64,000 bases of DNA from Bacteroidota bacterium (GCA_021323535.1 JAJONO010000032.1:1-64000), one strand, 5' to 3'. Positions 51,969 through 61,751 are shown, numbered from the stretch's first letter. Notes: generated by a model not told the origin, from the letters alone. A program made the numbers and translations.

Positions 51969-53942
51969 TTATTTTACCCCGGTAACCTTAAACTCAGTTC
52001 TACGGTTCTTAGCCTTATTCTCAGGAGTTGTGTTAGGCACTTTTGGTTTGGTATCGCCATAACCTTTAAAGCTCAGGCGTTCGTCATCAATTTTACCTGT
52101 TGTTATCAGGAAATCATGTACAGCTTTGGCACGGTTGTTTGAAAGCGTAAGATTTGCTTTTTTGTTACCGTCGCTATCGGTATGTCCGCCCAATTCACCC
52201 CTCATAGTAGGGTTGGCTGTAAGGAACTGAGCCAGCTTAATAAGCTCGGCTTTACTTTCAGGTTTAAGATCCCACTTATCCACGTCGAAGAATACGTTCT
52301 TTAATTCAACAACGCTTCCGGTATCGATGGGTTCGAGAGGAATTTCGAGAATGAAAGGTTTGTTGAAATCAGTTTCTTTATTTTTTAAAGAGAAATTCTC
52401 ACTATAAAAAAGGTAACCACTTTTGTTTACGTTCACTAAGTAGTTTTTGTTGGCTGTTAAGGTTACAAAAAATTCACCATTCGCATCCGAATAAGATTTG
52501 GTAACATTGGCTCCGCTTTCAAGATCAAATACTTCGAAGTTGGCTTCGAGTGGCGCTTTTGTTTTAGCGTTAAAAATTTTTCCTTTGGCATAAGTAATTT
52601 TTTCAGGACGAATATCCGCTGGCATTTCAAACTGGTAAATATCCAGCCCTCCGATTTTATCTTCTCTTCCGTCACTTGCAAAATAAGCTATACTACCTGA
52701 TGGATCAACGAGTAAACTATTTTCGTCTCCCGCTGTATTAATAGGATAACCAAGATTGACTGCAGGTCCCCAGTCTCCATTAGGCTGACGTTTGCTCATG
52801 AACAGATCTGTTCCACCTAAACCAGGATGTCCATCGCTGGCAAAATAAAGTGTCATGTTATCAGGGTGAATGAAAACCGATTCTTCATTACCACTTGAGT
52901 TAACGTTAGCGTTAAGTTTTACCGGAGTTTGAAAACGTCCGTCGTCACCAATGGTGCTCGAATAAATATCAATGTTTTTACTTCCACCCCTGCCTTTAAA
53001 TCCCTGGATAAAATATAATGTTTTACCATCGCTGCTAAAGCTTGGTTGTGTTTCCCAATTGGCGGTATTGATTGCTGTTCCCGCGTTTCGGGGTTTCGTC
53101 CATTTGCCATTCATTTTCTGCGAGTAAAAAATATCGCAGCTTCCCATTCCTTTTCTGTCGGCCGAACCGTAATCGCCATACTCATCTGCGCAGGACGCAA
53201 ACAACATAATGTTTCCATCTGCAGAAAGAGTAGGGGCGCCTTCGTTACCCGTGCTGTTAATGTTTAGCATTGGCAGCGCTGTTTGCCAGGCTCCTTTTAC
53301 TTTTGAACTAATAAAGAAATCTTCGTTAAATGCTCCCGGAAGTTCCTGGCGTGGAAGCGCGCGAGTAAACATAAATGTGTTACCATCGCCGCTGATAGCA
53401 GGAAAGTATTCGTCGTTTGCGGTGTTTATTCCTTCGCCAACATTAACAGGTTTAAAAGGTTTCGGATTTTTTACAAGTTTGGATGCAAATTCACAATTCT
53501 TGATCTGCTTTAAACTCTCATCTTTTAAATTCGGGTTAATTCTTTCGAACTTGATAAACGCTTCGTAAGATAATTTCGCATTGTCGAAATCAGACATAGA
53601 CTGATAAGCTTTTGCGAGATAAAAGTTATTATCCGTCATGAATTTCGGATTGATCTCAATCGCTTTCTTATAATTCTCAACCGCTTCTTTTGGTCGCTTT
53701 TTTATCATCAGGAAATCCGCATAGGCCGAATATGCTTCAATGAAATTCGGATCTTCTTTGATAGATGCAAGTATCTTTTTTTCCGCGGCTGCATCTTGTC
53801 TGTTCCTGAACAGACTCTTACTTTCTTCAAACAGACTAATGGCTTTTTTATTGGTAGAGGAATAGGAACCGGGAGGCATGTTTTGCGCGTTTGCCAGGTG
53901 GGTCACGAAAAGGGAAAAGAATATGGCTAATAATTTTTTCAT
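51969..53942 (-). CDS. PorE-like TPR/PD40/OmpA envelope protein
   Basis: 657 residues with signal peptide KKLLAIFFSLFVTHLANAQ. In order: TPRs (about 30-150), PD40/WD40-like blades (about 165-430: PTLSADGNIMLFASCADEYG, PSFSSDGKTLYFIQGFKG, GLGGTDLFMSKRQPNGDWG), a carboxypeptidase-regulatory-like domain (about 440-520) and an OmpA peptidoglycan-binding domain (about 540-655: FDVDKWDLKPESKAELIKLA, LGGHTDSDGNKKAN, LSNNRAKAVHDFL, NRRTEFKV). This is the architecture of the T9SS component PorE, but paralogues of other function share it. It is the third gene of a CPBP-M61-PorE-like minus-strand run. Confidence 0.9.
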   Translation of the reverse strand: MKKLLAIFFSLFVTHLANAQNMPPGSYSSTNKKAISLFEESKSLFRNRQDAAAEKKILASIKEDPNFIEAYSAYADFLMIKKRPKEAVENYKKAIEINPKFMTDNNFYLAKAYQSMSDFDNAKLSYEAFIKFERINPNLKDESLKQIKNCEFASKLVKNPKPFKPVNVGEGINTANDEYFPAISGDGNTFMFTRALPRQELPGAFNEDFFISSKVKGAWQTALPMLNINSTGNEGAPTLSADGNIMLFASCADEYGDYGSADRKGMGSCDIFYSQKMNGKWTKPRNAGTAINTANWETQPSFSSDGKTLYFIQGFKGRGGSKNIDIYSSTIGDDGRFQTPVKLNANVNSSGNEESVFIHPDNMTLYFASDGHPGLGGTDLFMSKRQPNGDWGPAVNLGYPINTAGDENSLLVDPSGSIAYFASDGREDKIGGLDIYQFEMPADIRPEKITYAKGKIFNAKTKAPLEANFEVFDLESGANVTKSYSDANGEFFVTLTANKNYLVNVNKSGYLFYSENFSLKNKETDFNKPFILEIPLEPIDTGSVVELKNVFFDVDKWDLKPESKAELIKLAQFLTANPTMRGELGGHTDSDGNKKANLTLSNNRAKAVHDFLITTGKIDDERLSFKGYGDTKPKVPNTTPENKAKNRRTEFKVTGVK

Positions 53943-53956
53943 AGGTCATTCCTGGT

Positions 53957-55810
53957 TTACAATCCAACCCAGGCTCTTAAAGTTTGTTTTTGTTTTTCAC
54001 TGATACTTTCTTTTAACGAAATTTTATTATGCTCTGTAATCTTCACTTTACGCGCTTTCGCTTTTAAAGTTTTAACCTTGAACTTTCCTTTTTTGTCGGG
54101 ACGATAAACATCAATAACAACTTTATCATCTTCCTTCAGGGTCTCGTAATATTTGCCTATAACTTCTTTGGCATTTTCAAGGGTAATTTCTGTTCCGTTG
54201 ATCTTATAAAGTTCGTCGCCCGCCTGAAACCCAAGCGCTTTACCAAATTCGTCCAGATCTTTAATATCAGTGACCATAAGACGTTTTGTTTCCGTGTTAT
54301 AGTCGAGGTCAGGACTTCCAAACGAAAACTCGAAGGTGATATGTTCAGAAACAAAATCAACGCCTATTTTTTCAAATACTTCTTTCATAGGAAGTGGCGT
54401 TTTTCCTGAAACGTGTTTTCTTAAAAACTGTCCGATCTCAGGGAAGGTAAATTTTTCAATGTCATTAAAAAGATCTTCATCGTTAAACGATTTATTTTTC
54501 CCGTATTTGGTGGAAAGATCTTTCATCAGATTCTGTGTTCCGTATTTTCCATTGCTGTAATCACGTAATAAAATATCCAGACACATGCCAATCAAAGCTC
54601 CTTTTTCGTAAACGTTATTGTATTGAGGATGTATTTTTTCTTCGAGAACATGTTTGCTCATCCATGTAAAACTCATGGTATCGTTAAATTCGGTGAGGCT
54701 CGTCTCGTATTTTTGCATCATGGTATTGATAAGATCGTCAATGCCAATGATGCCTCCTTTTGCCTGTGCATGATGAGCGGCGTATTCGGTCATACCTTCG
54801 TACAACCACAGGTGTTCGCTCATTTTAGGCTTATTAAAATCAAAATCACCGATCTCTTTTGAGTGAATGTTCAACGGTGTTACAATGTGAAAGAATTCAT
54901 GGGCGGCAACATCTCTTAATTCCTGCTGGAGATAAGTGCTGTCCATTTCGGGCATCACATAAAACGAAGAATACGAATGTTCCAGTGCTCCATGCGCGCC
55001 CGAACGGGTGGTTCTGTCAATGAAATAAAACAAGAACGCGTATTTGTTTACCGGAAGTTCTCCTCCGAGATAATCACGCTGCGCGTAAAGTAATTGTTTT
55101 AAAGTTTTTGCAATGTATTTTGAGTTGATCTTTTTGTTTGGAGAGTAGCAGCTTACCAGAACTTTTGTGTTTGCCACCATCACGGTAGTAGTATCCGGAA
55201 TGCAATACATGATAGGAGAATCTACAAGATCGTGATAATCGAAAACAGAAACCAGGTCCTTTGTCTCGCCAGGTTTAATATCCGATAATCCTGTAGAGGG
55301 ATAAAAGCCTTTTGGTTTTTCGAATTCGAGAACAAAATTACGATCGGTCATTCCTTTGTAATAACCGAAGAAACCATGTGTGTTTATAGAAAAATTTTTT
55401 CCTTCTTCAATGTTCGTCCCACCAGGTTCAAAAACCACTTTGCCCGAATCTTTCGATTCCATTTTGTCCCAGGTATCATCCACGTCGTAAGTAATCTCGT
55501 TGATTTCTGTTGCGGGAGACATTTTATAGGTGTTCGCATCTGTCTTTGTTACAGTAATGGTCTTGCCGTTCTTTCCGCTTACTTTCAGATTGCTGATGAA
55601 TCTTCCAAAATTATATATCTCGTAAGTACCGGGAACCATAGCGGGGAAACAGAATTCAACTTCGTTTTGTGTTAGTTCAGGGGGACTTAGTTTTATTGAA
55701 ACCCTGTCGTTGGTTACCCTGGTAAGATTTATAGAGTAGCGGTAATCTTTTCCGGCCTTAAGTTGAAAGATGAGGGAGCAGAAAAGTATAAAGGAAAAAA
55801 AAGATTTCAT
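53957..55810 (-). CDS. M61 family metallopeptidase with PDZ domain
   Basis: 617 residues with signal peptide KSFFSFILFCSLIFQLKAG. The N-terminal beta domain (20-240) is followed by the gluzincin catalytic domain: zinc motif HEFFH (304-308) and the third ligand in WLYEGMTEY (E338). A PDZ domain lies near 480-570 (LDEFGKALGFQAGDELYKING). M61 enzymes are glycyl aminopeptidase-like. It is secreted to the periplasm. The gene starts three bases after the CPBP gene stop and ends 14 bases before the PorE-like gene. Confidence 0.93.
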   Translation of the reverse strand: MKSFFSFILFCSLIFQLKAGKDYRYSINLTRVTNDRVSIKLSPPELTQNEVEFCFPAMVPGTYEIYNFGRFISNLKVSGKNGKTITVTKTDANTYKMSPATEINEITYDVDDTWDKMESKDSGKVVFEPGGTNIEEGKNFSINTHGFFGYYKGMTDRNFVLEFEKPKGFYPSTGLSDIKPGETKDLVSVFDYHDLVDSPIMYCIPDTTTVMVANTKVLVSCYSPNKKINSKYIAKTLKQLLYAQRDYLGGELPVNKYAFLFYFIDRTTRSGAHGALEHSYSSFYVMPEMDSTYLQQELRDVAAHEFFHIVTPLNIHSKEIGDFDFNKPKMSEHLWLYEGMTEYAAHHAQAKGGIIGIDDLINTMMQKYETSLTEFNDTMSFTWMSKHVLEEKIHPQYNNVYEKGALIGMCLDILLRDYSNGKYGTQNLMKDLSTKYGKNKSFNDEDLFNDIEKFTFPEIGQFLRKHVSGKTPLPMKEVFEKIGVDFVSEHITFEFSFGSPDLDYNTETKRLMVTDIKDLDEFGKALGFQAGDELYKINGTEITLENAKEVIGKYYETLKEDDKVVIDVYRPDKKGKFKVKTLKAKARKVKITEHNKISLKESISEKQKQTLRAWVGL

Positions 55811-55813
55811 TAT

Positions 55814-56782
55814 TTATTTTAGTATTAAATTAAAGTTTTTCCAACGATATATAAGCCAAAAAATGATAAAAGTTACCGACGACATAATAACAGCGGCAAT
55901 TAATTCGGCAGCTGGGTCTACTTCGCTTACACCAAAAATAGCATCTGTAACGAGTGTGCCTTTTGGATTGGTAATAAGAAGACTTGAAATAAGATTGTTG
56001 GCCAGGTGTATTCCCCATGAAAGTTCAAGCCCCTCATCGATCAGCGCCAAAAACCCAAGAAAAAAACCAAAGAAAGCATAGTATGGAAACATGATGCCCC
56101 AGCCGTAATTGACAGCTTCCGGATTCTGCATATGCAAAAGACCAAAAAGCAAAGAAGTAACAATGAGAGGTGCTATGCCACTTTTAAAAATAAGTGCAAG
56201 GCCCTGCATAAGATAACCCCTTATAAAAATTTCTTCGGCTCCGGTTTGTATCGGCATTAAGATCACGCACACAACGAGCAATGTAAAAAATTTTGCCGCG
56301 TCAAACTGAATAGTAAATTGTTCCGGTTCGGTTAAATAACCAATGATTGTAAGGATGATCACCATGGACCCCCATATTGCAAAGGCTGTAAAGAATCTTT
56401 TGTACCTGAATTTTCTGTAGGCAGTAATAATCGAGAGAATGGGCTTTTTATGAACCCGTCTCACCGCTACAAAAAGTCCAAACAAACCAAATACAAACAT
56501 GCCCATAAGGAATACAAGCATCAGGTTCCTGTCAATTCCTGTAATGCCTGGATCGGTAAGCAGTTTTTCATTCTTCTGAATATCCTCCGGTGTATAACCC
56601 TTGTTAACCAGTTTTACCAGCAGAAACATGGCAAACACCAGTTGAAATCCGAGATAACCTACAACAGTAGCAAGTATTCCGAAAAAATACATCCACACTT
56701 CGTTGCGTCCATGAACAAGACCCGAGTTCAGAAAAAGGTTATTGAAAGGAAGTTGTGGCTTATTGGGTTCCTGTTGGTCCAT
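55814..56782 (-). CDS. CPBP family intramembrane glutamic protease
   Basis: 322 residues with about eight membrane helices. Catalytic motifs: EEIFIRG (183-189; E183, E184 and R188), FGLLH (H217) and the HLANN motif near the end of the core. These are the Rce1/CPBP (ABI) family residues, which cleave within the membrane. First gene of the CPBP-M61-PorE-like run, which suggests a joint role in envelope protein processing, though that is inference. The start at 56782 is divergent from the peroxidase gene. Confidence 0.93.
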   Translation of the reverse strand: MDQQEPNKPQLPFNNLFLNSGLVHGRNEVWMYFFGILATVVGYLGFQLVFAMFLLVKLVNKGYTPEDIQKNEKLLTDPGITGIDRNLMLVFLMGMFVFGLFGLFVAVRRVHKKPILSIITAYRKFRYKRFFTAFAIWGSMVIILTIIGYLTEPEQFTIQFDAAKFFTLLVVCVILMPIQTGAEEIFIRGYLMQGLALIFKSGIAPLIVTSLLFGLLHMQNPEAVNYGWGIMFPYYAFFGFFLGFLALIDEGLELSWGIHLANNLISSLLITNPKGTLVTDAIFGVSEVDPAAELIAAVIMSSVTFIIFWLIYRWKNFNLILK

Positions 56783-56819
56783 TATGTTTTTTTAAAGTTT
56801 CGGGTAATGATTTAATACC

Positions 56820-56827
56820 TAATTTTG
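56820..56827 (+). promoter_or_regulatory. Probable -7 element of the peroxidase gene
   Basis: TAATTTTG, matching the -7 consensus and 53 nt before the ATG at 56881. No clear TTG at -33. Confidence 0.45.
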
Positions 56828-56880
56828 GCAGTCTAAATGTAACTGATTTTTTGCTCGAAACACAATAAAGGATTGAAATA

Positions 56881-57831
56881 ATGAAACTGTTTTCCCTCTG
56901 TATTTCCTTGGTTTTTTTACTTGCGGCCTGCTCTTCAAATGAGCGCGAAAAAATAATCACCACCGAAAAACAATTGGGCGAAATTCTCTTCTTTGATCCC
57001 ATTCTTTCAAGAGACAGTTCACTGAGCTGCGGCAGTTGTCATAAACCCGAATTCGCCTTCGCGGATAACGTCGCTTTCAGTAAAGGAGTATTTGGACAAG
57101 CTACCACACGCAACACACCAAGCGCCATGAATCTCAGCGACCGTAATTTTTATTTCTGGGACGGGCGTTCCGAAACACTGGAACACCAGGCCATGGGTCC
57201 TGTTGAAAATTCGGGAGAGATGGATCTTCCTGCAACTATTCTTGTAAAGCGTTTACTAAGAAGCGAACGCTACAAAACAGCTTTTAATAATGTTTATGGA
57301 AAAGATCCTTCGCGCGATTTAATTTCTTCGGCGCTCGCTGCTTTTGAAAGAACACTTGAAACAAGTAAAAGTCCTTTCGATAAATACATGAAAGGAGAAG
57401 ATACTACTTTGTTTTCTGAAAGCGCGAAACGTGGATTAGACATCTTTAACAACAAAGGAAAATGTTTCGATTGCCATTTCGGGACCGACTTCACAGGCAA
57501 TGATCAGTTCAGAAATATTGGCCTTTATAATGGAAAAGAATTGAATGATAAAGGACGCATTCTCATCAGTGGAAAAGCAAAAGATCTTGGTGCGTTTAAA
57601 ACTCCAGGATTAAGAAACATAGCGCAAACCGCGCCTTACATGCATAATGGTATGTTTAAAACATTAAGTGAAGTAATTGACTATTATGACGAACCCGATA
57701 AATTCGTAAATAATAGTATTAACCGTGATACACTTCTTAAAAAACCTCTGGGTTTAACGGCCACTGAGAAAAAAGACCTGGAGAATTTTCTTCTGAGCCT
57801 TAGCGACGAACGTTTTTCAAAGAAAAAATAG
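56881..57831 (+). CDS. MauG-type dihaem cytochrome c peroxidase
   Basis: 316 residues. Lipoprotein signal: SLCISLVFLLAACSS. Two c-type haem sites, CGSCH (50-54) and CFDCH (195-199), with the distal PYMHNGMF loop near residue 255 that carries a haem ligand in this family. Length and layout match bacterial dihaem cytochrome c peroxidase/MauG proteins. It should reduce hydrogen peroxide in the periplasm with electrons from cytochrome c. Its stop is two bases from the stop of the convergent gene. Confidence 0.95.
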   Translation: MKLFSLCISLVFLLAACSSNEREKIITTEKQLGEILFFDPILSRDSSLSCGSCHKPEFAFADNVAFSKGVFGQATTRNTPSAMNLSDRNFYFWDGRSETLEHQAMGPVENSGEMDLPATILVKRLLRSERYKTAFNNVYGKDPSRDLISSALAAFERTLETSKSPFDKYMKGEDTTLFSESAKRGLDIFNNKGKCFDCHFGTDFTGNDQFRNIGLYNGKELNDKGRILISGKAKDLGAFKTPGLRNIAQTAPYMHNGMFKTLSEVIDYYDEPDKFVNNSINRDTLLKKPLGLTATEKKDLENFLLSLSDERFSKKK

Positions 57832-57833
57832 GA

Positions 57834-58253
57834 TCAGAGCTCAGAATATAATTTCTGAAAAGGAATTTTGTTTTTTACCTGGTGCCACTCGAGCGCCTGA
57901 TCAAAATTGGTAAACATTTTTGTTTTTGTTTTAGGCTTCATGACAGCCAGGTAAAAGTTGGCGATAATTTTTTGACCCAGTCCTGCTAAAATAAAAGCTT
58001 CTGATTCCTGGTATTTGCTGTGCGGACTATCCGCCATGTATTTTAATACTTCCTTAGGGATGTGAGAAAATTCAAGCTGGCGTACATCGTAAATAACTTT
58101 AACAACCTTATCTCCCATTATCCTATAAGTTTGCTCATTGTTAAGTACAACATTTTCAAGATTCATTTCATTATCATCTTTAAGTCTGACCACCATGAGA
58201 TTTTCATCTTCGCAGTAAAAGGAACGCGACAAAACTGTGTCAAACTTCAGCAT
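57834..58253 (-). CDS. STAS-like / SpoIIAA-type domain protein (DUF7793-like)
   Basis: 139 residues, cytoplasmic. Strand-helix alternation similar to the STAS/SEC14-type proteins found in Bacteroidota: LMVVRLKDDNEMNLENVVLN, VVKVIYDVRQLEFSHIPKEV, ESEAFILAGLGQKIIANFYL, and TKMFTNFDQALEWHQVK, the last resembling the ExAxxWL end of SpoIIAA-like proteins. The fold assignment is by pattern only. It follows the UDP-glucuronate decarboxylase gene by three bases. Function unknown. Confidence 0.65.
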   Translation of the reverse strand: MLKFDTVLSRSFYCEDENLMVVRLKDDNEMNLENVVLNNEQTYRIMGDKVVKVIYDVRQLEFSHIPKEVLKYMADSPHSKYQESEAFILAGLGQKIIANFYLAVMKPKTKTKMFTNFDQALEWHQVKNKIPFQKLYSEL

Positions 58254-58256
58254 GGA

Positions 58257-59228
58257 TTATTTGAATTGTCGATGTTCTACTTTGTTAAGATCCTCTTTAC
58301 TTAATGATTTAAAATAGTCGTATGTGATTTTTAATCCTTCGGCTCGGTTCACTTTCGGTTCCCAGCCAAGAATTTCTTTAGCTTTTGAAATGTCGGGTCT
58401 ACGTTGTTTAGGATCGTCTTTTGGAAGTGGTAAAGAAATAAGTTTTTGCTTTGCGCCGGTAAGTTTTAGAATTTCCTCACCAAATTCTTTAATAGTAATT
58501 TCACTTGGGTTACCAACGTTTACCGGCATATGATAATCGCTTAATAACAAACGGTAAATGCCTTCCACAAGATCGTCCACATAACAAAAACTACGTGTCT
58601 GGCTTCCATCGCCGAACATCGTTAGGTCTTCTCCTCTTAAAGCTTGCCCGATAAAAGCAGGAAGAACCCGTCCGTCATTCAGTCGCATTCTTGGTCCATA
58701 CGTATTAAAGATCCTTACAATTCGTGTCTCAAGCCCGTGAGCATTATTATAGGCCATTGTAATGGCTTCCATGAAACGTTTTGCTTCGTCGTAACAACCG
58801 CGCGGACCAACAGGATTTACATTTCCCCAATAATCTTCGGTTTGCGGATGAACATGCGGGTCACCATATACTTCGCTGGTAGAAGCAACAAGAACTCTTG
58901 CGTTTTTAGATTTTGCCAATCCTAAAACATTATGTGTTCCTAATGAAGAAACTTTTAGAGTTTGAATCGGAATTTTTAAATAATCGATTGGTGAAGCGGG
59001 TGAAGCGAAGTGAAGTATATAATCCAATTCACCAGGAACGTGAATGAATTTGGAAACATCGTGATGATAGAACTCAAATTCTTTGAGCTTGAAAAGGTGT
59101 TCAATGTTTTTAAGATCGCCGGTGATCAGATTGTCCATCGCGATCACATGATATTTCTCTTTTATAAAACGGTCGCAAAGGTGTGAACCTAAAAAACCCG
59201 CGGCGCCAGTAATGAGAACTCTTTTCAT
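58257..59228 (-). CDS. UDP-glucuronate decarboxylase-type SDR (UDP-xylose synthase)
   Basis: 323 residues, extended SDR. NAD loop [24 protein letters not shown], the conserved STSEVYGDP, catalytic YDEAKR (Y and K), and [10 protein letters not shown]. The ASPASPxxY and [24 protein letters not shown] patterns are typical of UXS, which makes UDP-xylose through UDP-4-keto-pentose. It follows the UDP-glucose dehydrogenase gene that supplies UDP-glucuronate. The product probably enters extracellular polysaccharide or lipid A-type glycans. Confidence 0.93.
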   Translation of the reverse strand: MKRVLITGAAGFLGSHLCDRFIKEKYHVIAMDNLITGDLKNIEHLFKLKEFEFYHHDVSKFIHVPGELDYILHFASPASPIDYLKIPIQTLKVSSLGTHNVLGLAKSKNARVLVASTSEVYGDPHVHPQTEDYWGNVNPVGPRGCYDEAKRFMEAITMAYNNAHGLETRIVRIFNTYGPRMRLNDGRVLPAFIGQALRGEDLTMFGDGSQTRSFCYVDDLVEGIYRLLLSDYHMPVNVGNPSEITIKEFGEEILKLTGAKQKLISLPLPKDDPKQRRPDISKAKEILGWEPKVNRAEGLKITYDYFKSLSKEDLNKVEHRQFK

Positions 59229-59284
59229 AATATCAGTTTATAGTTTAGATTTTCGATTTCTGAATGATCCTGTAATTCAAAAAT

Positions 59285-60607
59285 TTATTTCGTTTTTATT
59301 CCAATACAGTAATAGTCAAAGCCCAATTCTTTCATATCATGATGATCGAAAATATTTCTTCCATCGAAGATCAGTTTGTTATTTAAACGTTCAGCAAGCT
59401 CAGTGAAGTCAGGAACGCGGAATTCCGGCCATTCGGTAATAATAAGAAGCGCGTCGGCCTTATTTAAAGGACCGTACATATCTGTGGCGTAAGAAATAGT
59501 ATCTCCAAGAATGCGATGCGCTTCATGCTTTGCAACAGGATCGTAGGCAACCACACTGGCTCCGGCTTTTAATAATTTCTCAATGATAACCAGGCTTGGT
59601 GCTTCCCGCATATCGTCGGTTTTAGGTTTAAACGATAAGCCCCACATGGCAAATGTTTTTCCTTTAAGATCGTTATTGAAATGCGTGCGCACCTTGTTGA
59701 ACAGAACTTCTTTCTGTTTGTCATTTACTTCTTCCACCGCGTTAAGAATACGCATGTCGTATTTATTTTCTTTCGCAGTTTTAATCAACGCTTTCACGTC
59801 TTTTGGAAAACAGCTTCCGCCATATCCAACACCGGGGTAAATAAATTTATTACCGATCCTTCCGTCACTGCCTATACCCTTACGAACCATATTCACATCG
59901 GCTCCCATGATTTCGCAAAGATTAGCGATGTCGTTCATGAAACTGATCTTCGTGGCAAGCATGGAGTTGGCGGCATACTTTGTCATTTCGGCGCTCGCAA
60001 TATCCATAAAAATGATCGGGTGCCCGTTCATTAAAAATGGTTTATATAATCGGCGCATAATATCTTCGGCAATCGGATTATCAATTCCAACCACAATACG
60101 ATCGGGCTTCATGAAATCTTCAATAGCTGCACCTTCTTTTAAAAATTCAGGATTGGAAGAAATATAATAAGGTATTTTTACCTGGCGCACATCGAGTTCT
60201 TTTTGTAAAGCGTGACGTACTTTTTCTGAAGTGGCCACCGGAACGGTTGATTTGGTGACAACTACTAATTGTCTTTGCATGTACTTTCCAATATCGGAAG
60301 CAACCGCGAGTACATATTTAAGATCGGCCGATCCGTCTTCGTCAGGAGGTGTTCCCACTGCAATAAAAGCAACGTCGCAATCTTCAATACTGTCTTTAAG
60401 TGAAGTTGAAAACTGTAGACGGTTCTTCTTTACATTCCTCAGAACCATTTCTTCAAGTCCGGGTTCGTAAATAGGAAGAATTCCCTGTTTAAGATTATCA
60501 ATTTTTTTCTTGTCAATGTCTACGCAGGTTACTGATGCGCCAACTTCGCTGAAACAGGTTCCTGTTACGAGTCCGACATATCCTGTACCGATTACTGTAA
60601 TCTTCAT
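59285..60607 (-). CDS. ugd: UDP-glucose 6-dehydrogenase
   Basis: 440 residues. NAD-binding start ITVIGTGYVGLVTGTCFSEV; catalytic cysteine in GVGYGGSCFPKDVKAL; central helix ASAEMTKYAANSMLA; C-terminal SFKPKTDDMREAPS. These are the UDP-glucose/GDP-mannose dehydrogenase family marks, and the short GGSCFPKD context suits UDP-glucose. It oxidises UDP-glucose twice to UDP-glucuronate. It lies seven bases after the aminotransferase gene and 56 bases before the decarboxylase gene in the same operon. Confidence 0.94.
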   Translation of the reverse strand: MKITVIGTGYVGLVTGTCFSEVGASVTCVDIDKKKIDNLKQGILPIYEPGLEEMVLRNVKKNRLQFSTSLKDSIEDCDVAFIAVGTPPDEDGSADLKYVLAVASDIGKYMQRQLVVVTKSTVPVATSEKVRHALQKELDVRQVKIPYYISSNPEFLKEGAAIEDFMKPDRIVVGIDNPIAEDIMRRLYKPFLMNGHPIIFMDIASAEMTKYAANSMLATKISFMNDIANLCEIMGADVNMVRKGIGSDGRIGNKFIYPGVGYGGSCFPKDVKALIKTAKENKYDMRILNAVEEVNDKQKEVLFNKVRTHFNNDLKGKTFAMWGLSFKPKTDDMREAPSLVIIEKLLKAGASVVAYDPVAKHEAHRILGDTISYATDMYGPLNKADALLIITEWPEFRVPDFTELAERLNNKLIFDGRNIFDHHDMKELGFDYYCIGIKTK

Positions 60608-60614
60608 AAATTTT

Positions 60615-61751
60615 TTAGACTAATTCTAATACTGTTTTAGTTATGTAGTTGAGTGTTTCTTCGTCGAGTTCGGTATGCATGGGTAATGAAAGAACACTTG
60701 CGCAGAGTTTTTCAGTAACAGGGAATGCTCCGTCTTTATTCCTGTCGCTTTTAAACGCATTTTGTTTGTGAAGAGGAATAGGGTAGTAGATCATAGCGGG
60801 AATTCCTTTTTCTGCAAGCTGCTCTTTTAATTTTGTTCTGTCGACACCATTTAATTGTAAAGTATACTGGTGAAATACATGTGTTGAATTTTTTACACGT
60901 TTTGGTGTTTTTAATTTGGGATGATTGGCAAACGCTTTATCGTAAAATGAAGCGACTTTATTTCTTGCTTCTGCATAGGAATCAAGGCGCTTAAGTTTTG
61001 CAATGAGAACAACTGCCTGAATCGTGTCCAGCCGCGAGTTGCATCCCAGAACATCGTGTACATACTGAACACTTTGCCCATGATGCGAGATCATTTTTAA
61101 TTTCTGCGCAAGGTCAGAATCATTGGTATACATCGCGCCGCCGTCTCCGTAACAACCTAAGTTTTTGCTTGGGAAGAAAGAGGTGCATCCAACATGACCA
61201 ATGGTTCCTGCTTTTTTTATAGTCCCGTCTTTAAAAGTATAGTCGGCGCCAATGGCCTGGGCAACATCTTCAATAACGAAGAGATTGTGTTTTTTTGCAA
61301 CAGCCATAAGACGTTCCATGTCCGAACATTGTCCGAATAAATGTACAGGGACAATAGCTTTGGTTTTTGGTGTAATGGCTTTTTCCAGTTCTTCAATATT
61401 GATATCGAATGTGTCCGGGTAAACATCAACAAGAACCGGAACCAATCCAAGAAGTCCTATAACTTCGGCGGTGGCCACATAAGTAAAATCGGCGGTGATC
61501 ACTTCATCGCCCGGTTTTAATCCAAGAGCCATCATGGCAATCTGAAGCGCGTCGGTTCCGTTGGCGCAGGGAATAACATGTTTTACTTTAAGATAAGACT
61601 CGAGCTGCGCCTGAAATTCTTTAACAGCGGGGCCATTAATAAAAGCTGTTGAATTAATTACATTTTGTATTCCGGCATCAACTTCATCCTTTATTTTTTC
61701 ATATTGACCTTTTAGGTCAACCATCTGGATTTTTTTTGTGGAAATCATCAA
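60615..61751 (-). CDS. DegT/DnrJ/EryC1/StrS sugar aminotransferase
   Basis: 378 residues, fold type I PLP enzyme. VDLKGQYEKIKDEVDAG at the start, CANGTDALQIAM (PLP phosphate loop), EDVAQAIGADY (aspartate for the pyridine ring), the PLP lysine in SFFPSKNLGCYGDGGAM, and the C-terminal HQYTLQLNG and MIYYPIPLHKQ. It resembles the WbpE/ArnB group that aminates keto-sugars on nucleotides. With UDP-glucose dehydrogenase and UXS downstream, a UDP-4-keto-pentose or UDP-keto-uronate substrate is plausible. The start at 61751 includes two extra residues before ISTKKIQ. Confidence 0.92.
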   Translation of the reverse strand: MMISTKKIQMVDLKGQYEKIKDEVDAGIQNVINSTAFINGPAVKEFQAQLESYLKVKHVIPCANGTDALQIAMMALGLKPGDEVITADFTYVATAEVIGLLGLVPVLVDVYPDTFDINIEELEKAITPKTKAIVPVHLFGQCSDMERLMAVAKKHNLFVIEDVAQAIGADYTFKDGTIKKAGTIGHVGCTSFFPSKNLGCYGDGGAMYTNDSDLAQKLKMISHHGQSVQYVHDVLGCNSRLDTIQAVVLIAKLKRLDSYAEARNKVASFYDKAFANHPKLKTPKRVKNSTHVFHQYTLQLNGVDRTKLKEQLAEKGIPAMIYYPIPLHKQNAFKSDRNKDGAFPVTEKLCASVLSLPMHTELDEETLNYITKTVLELV

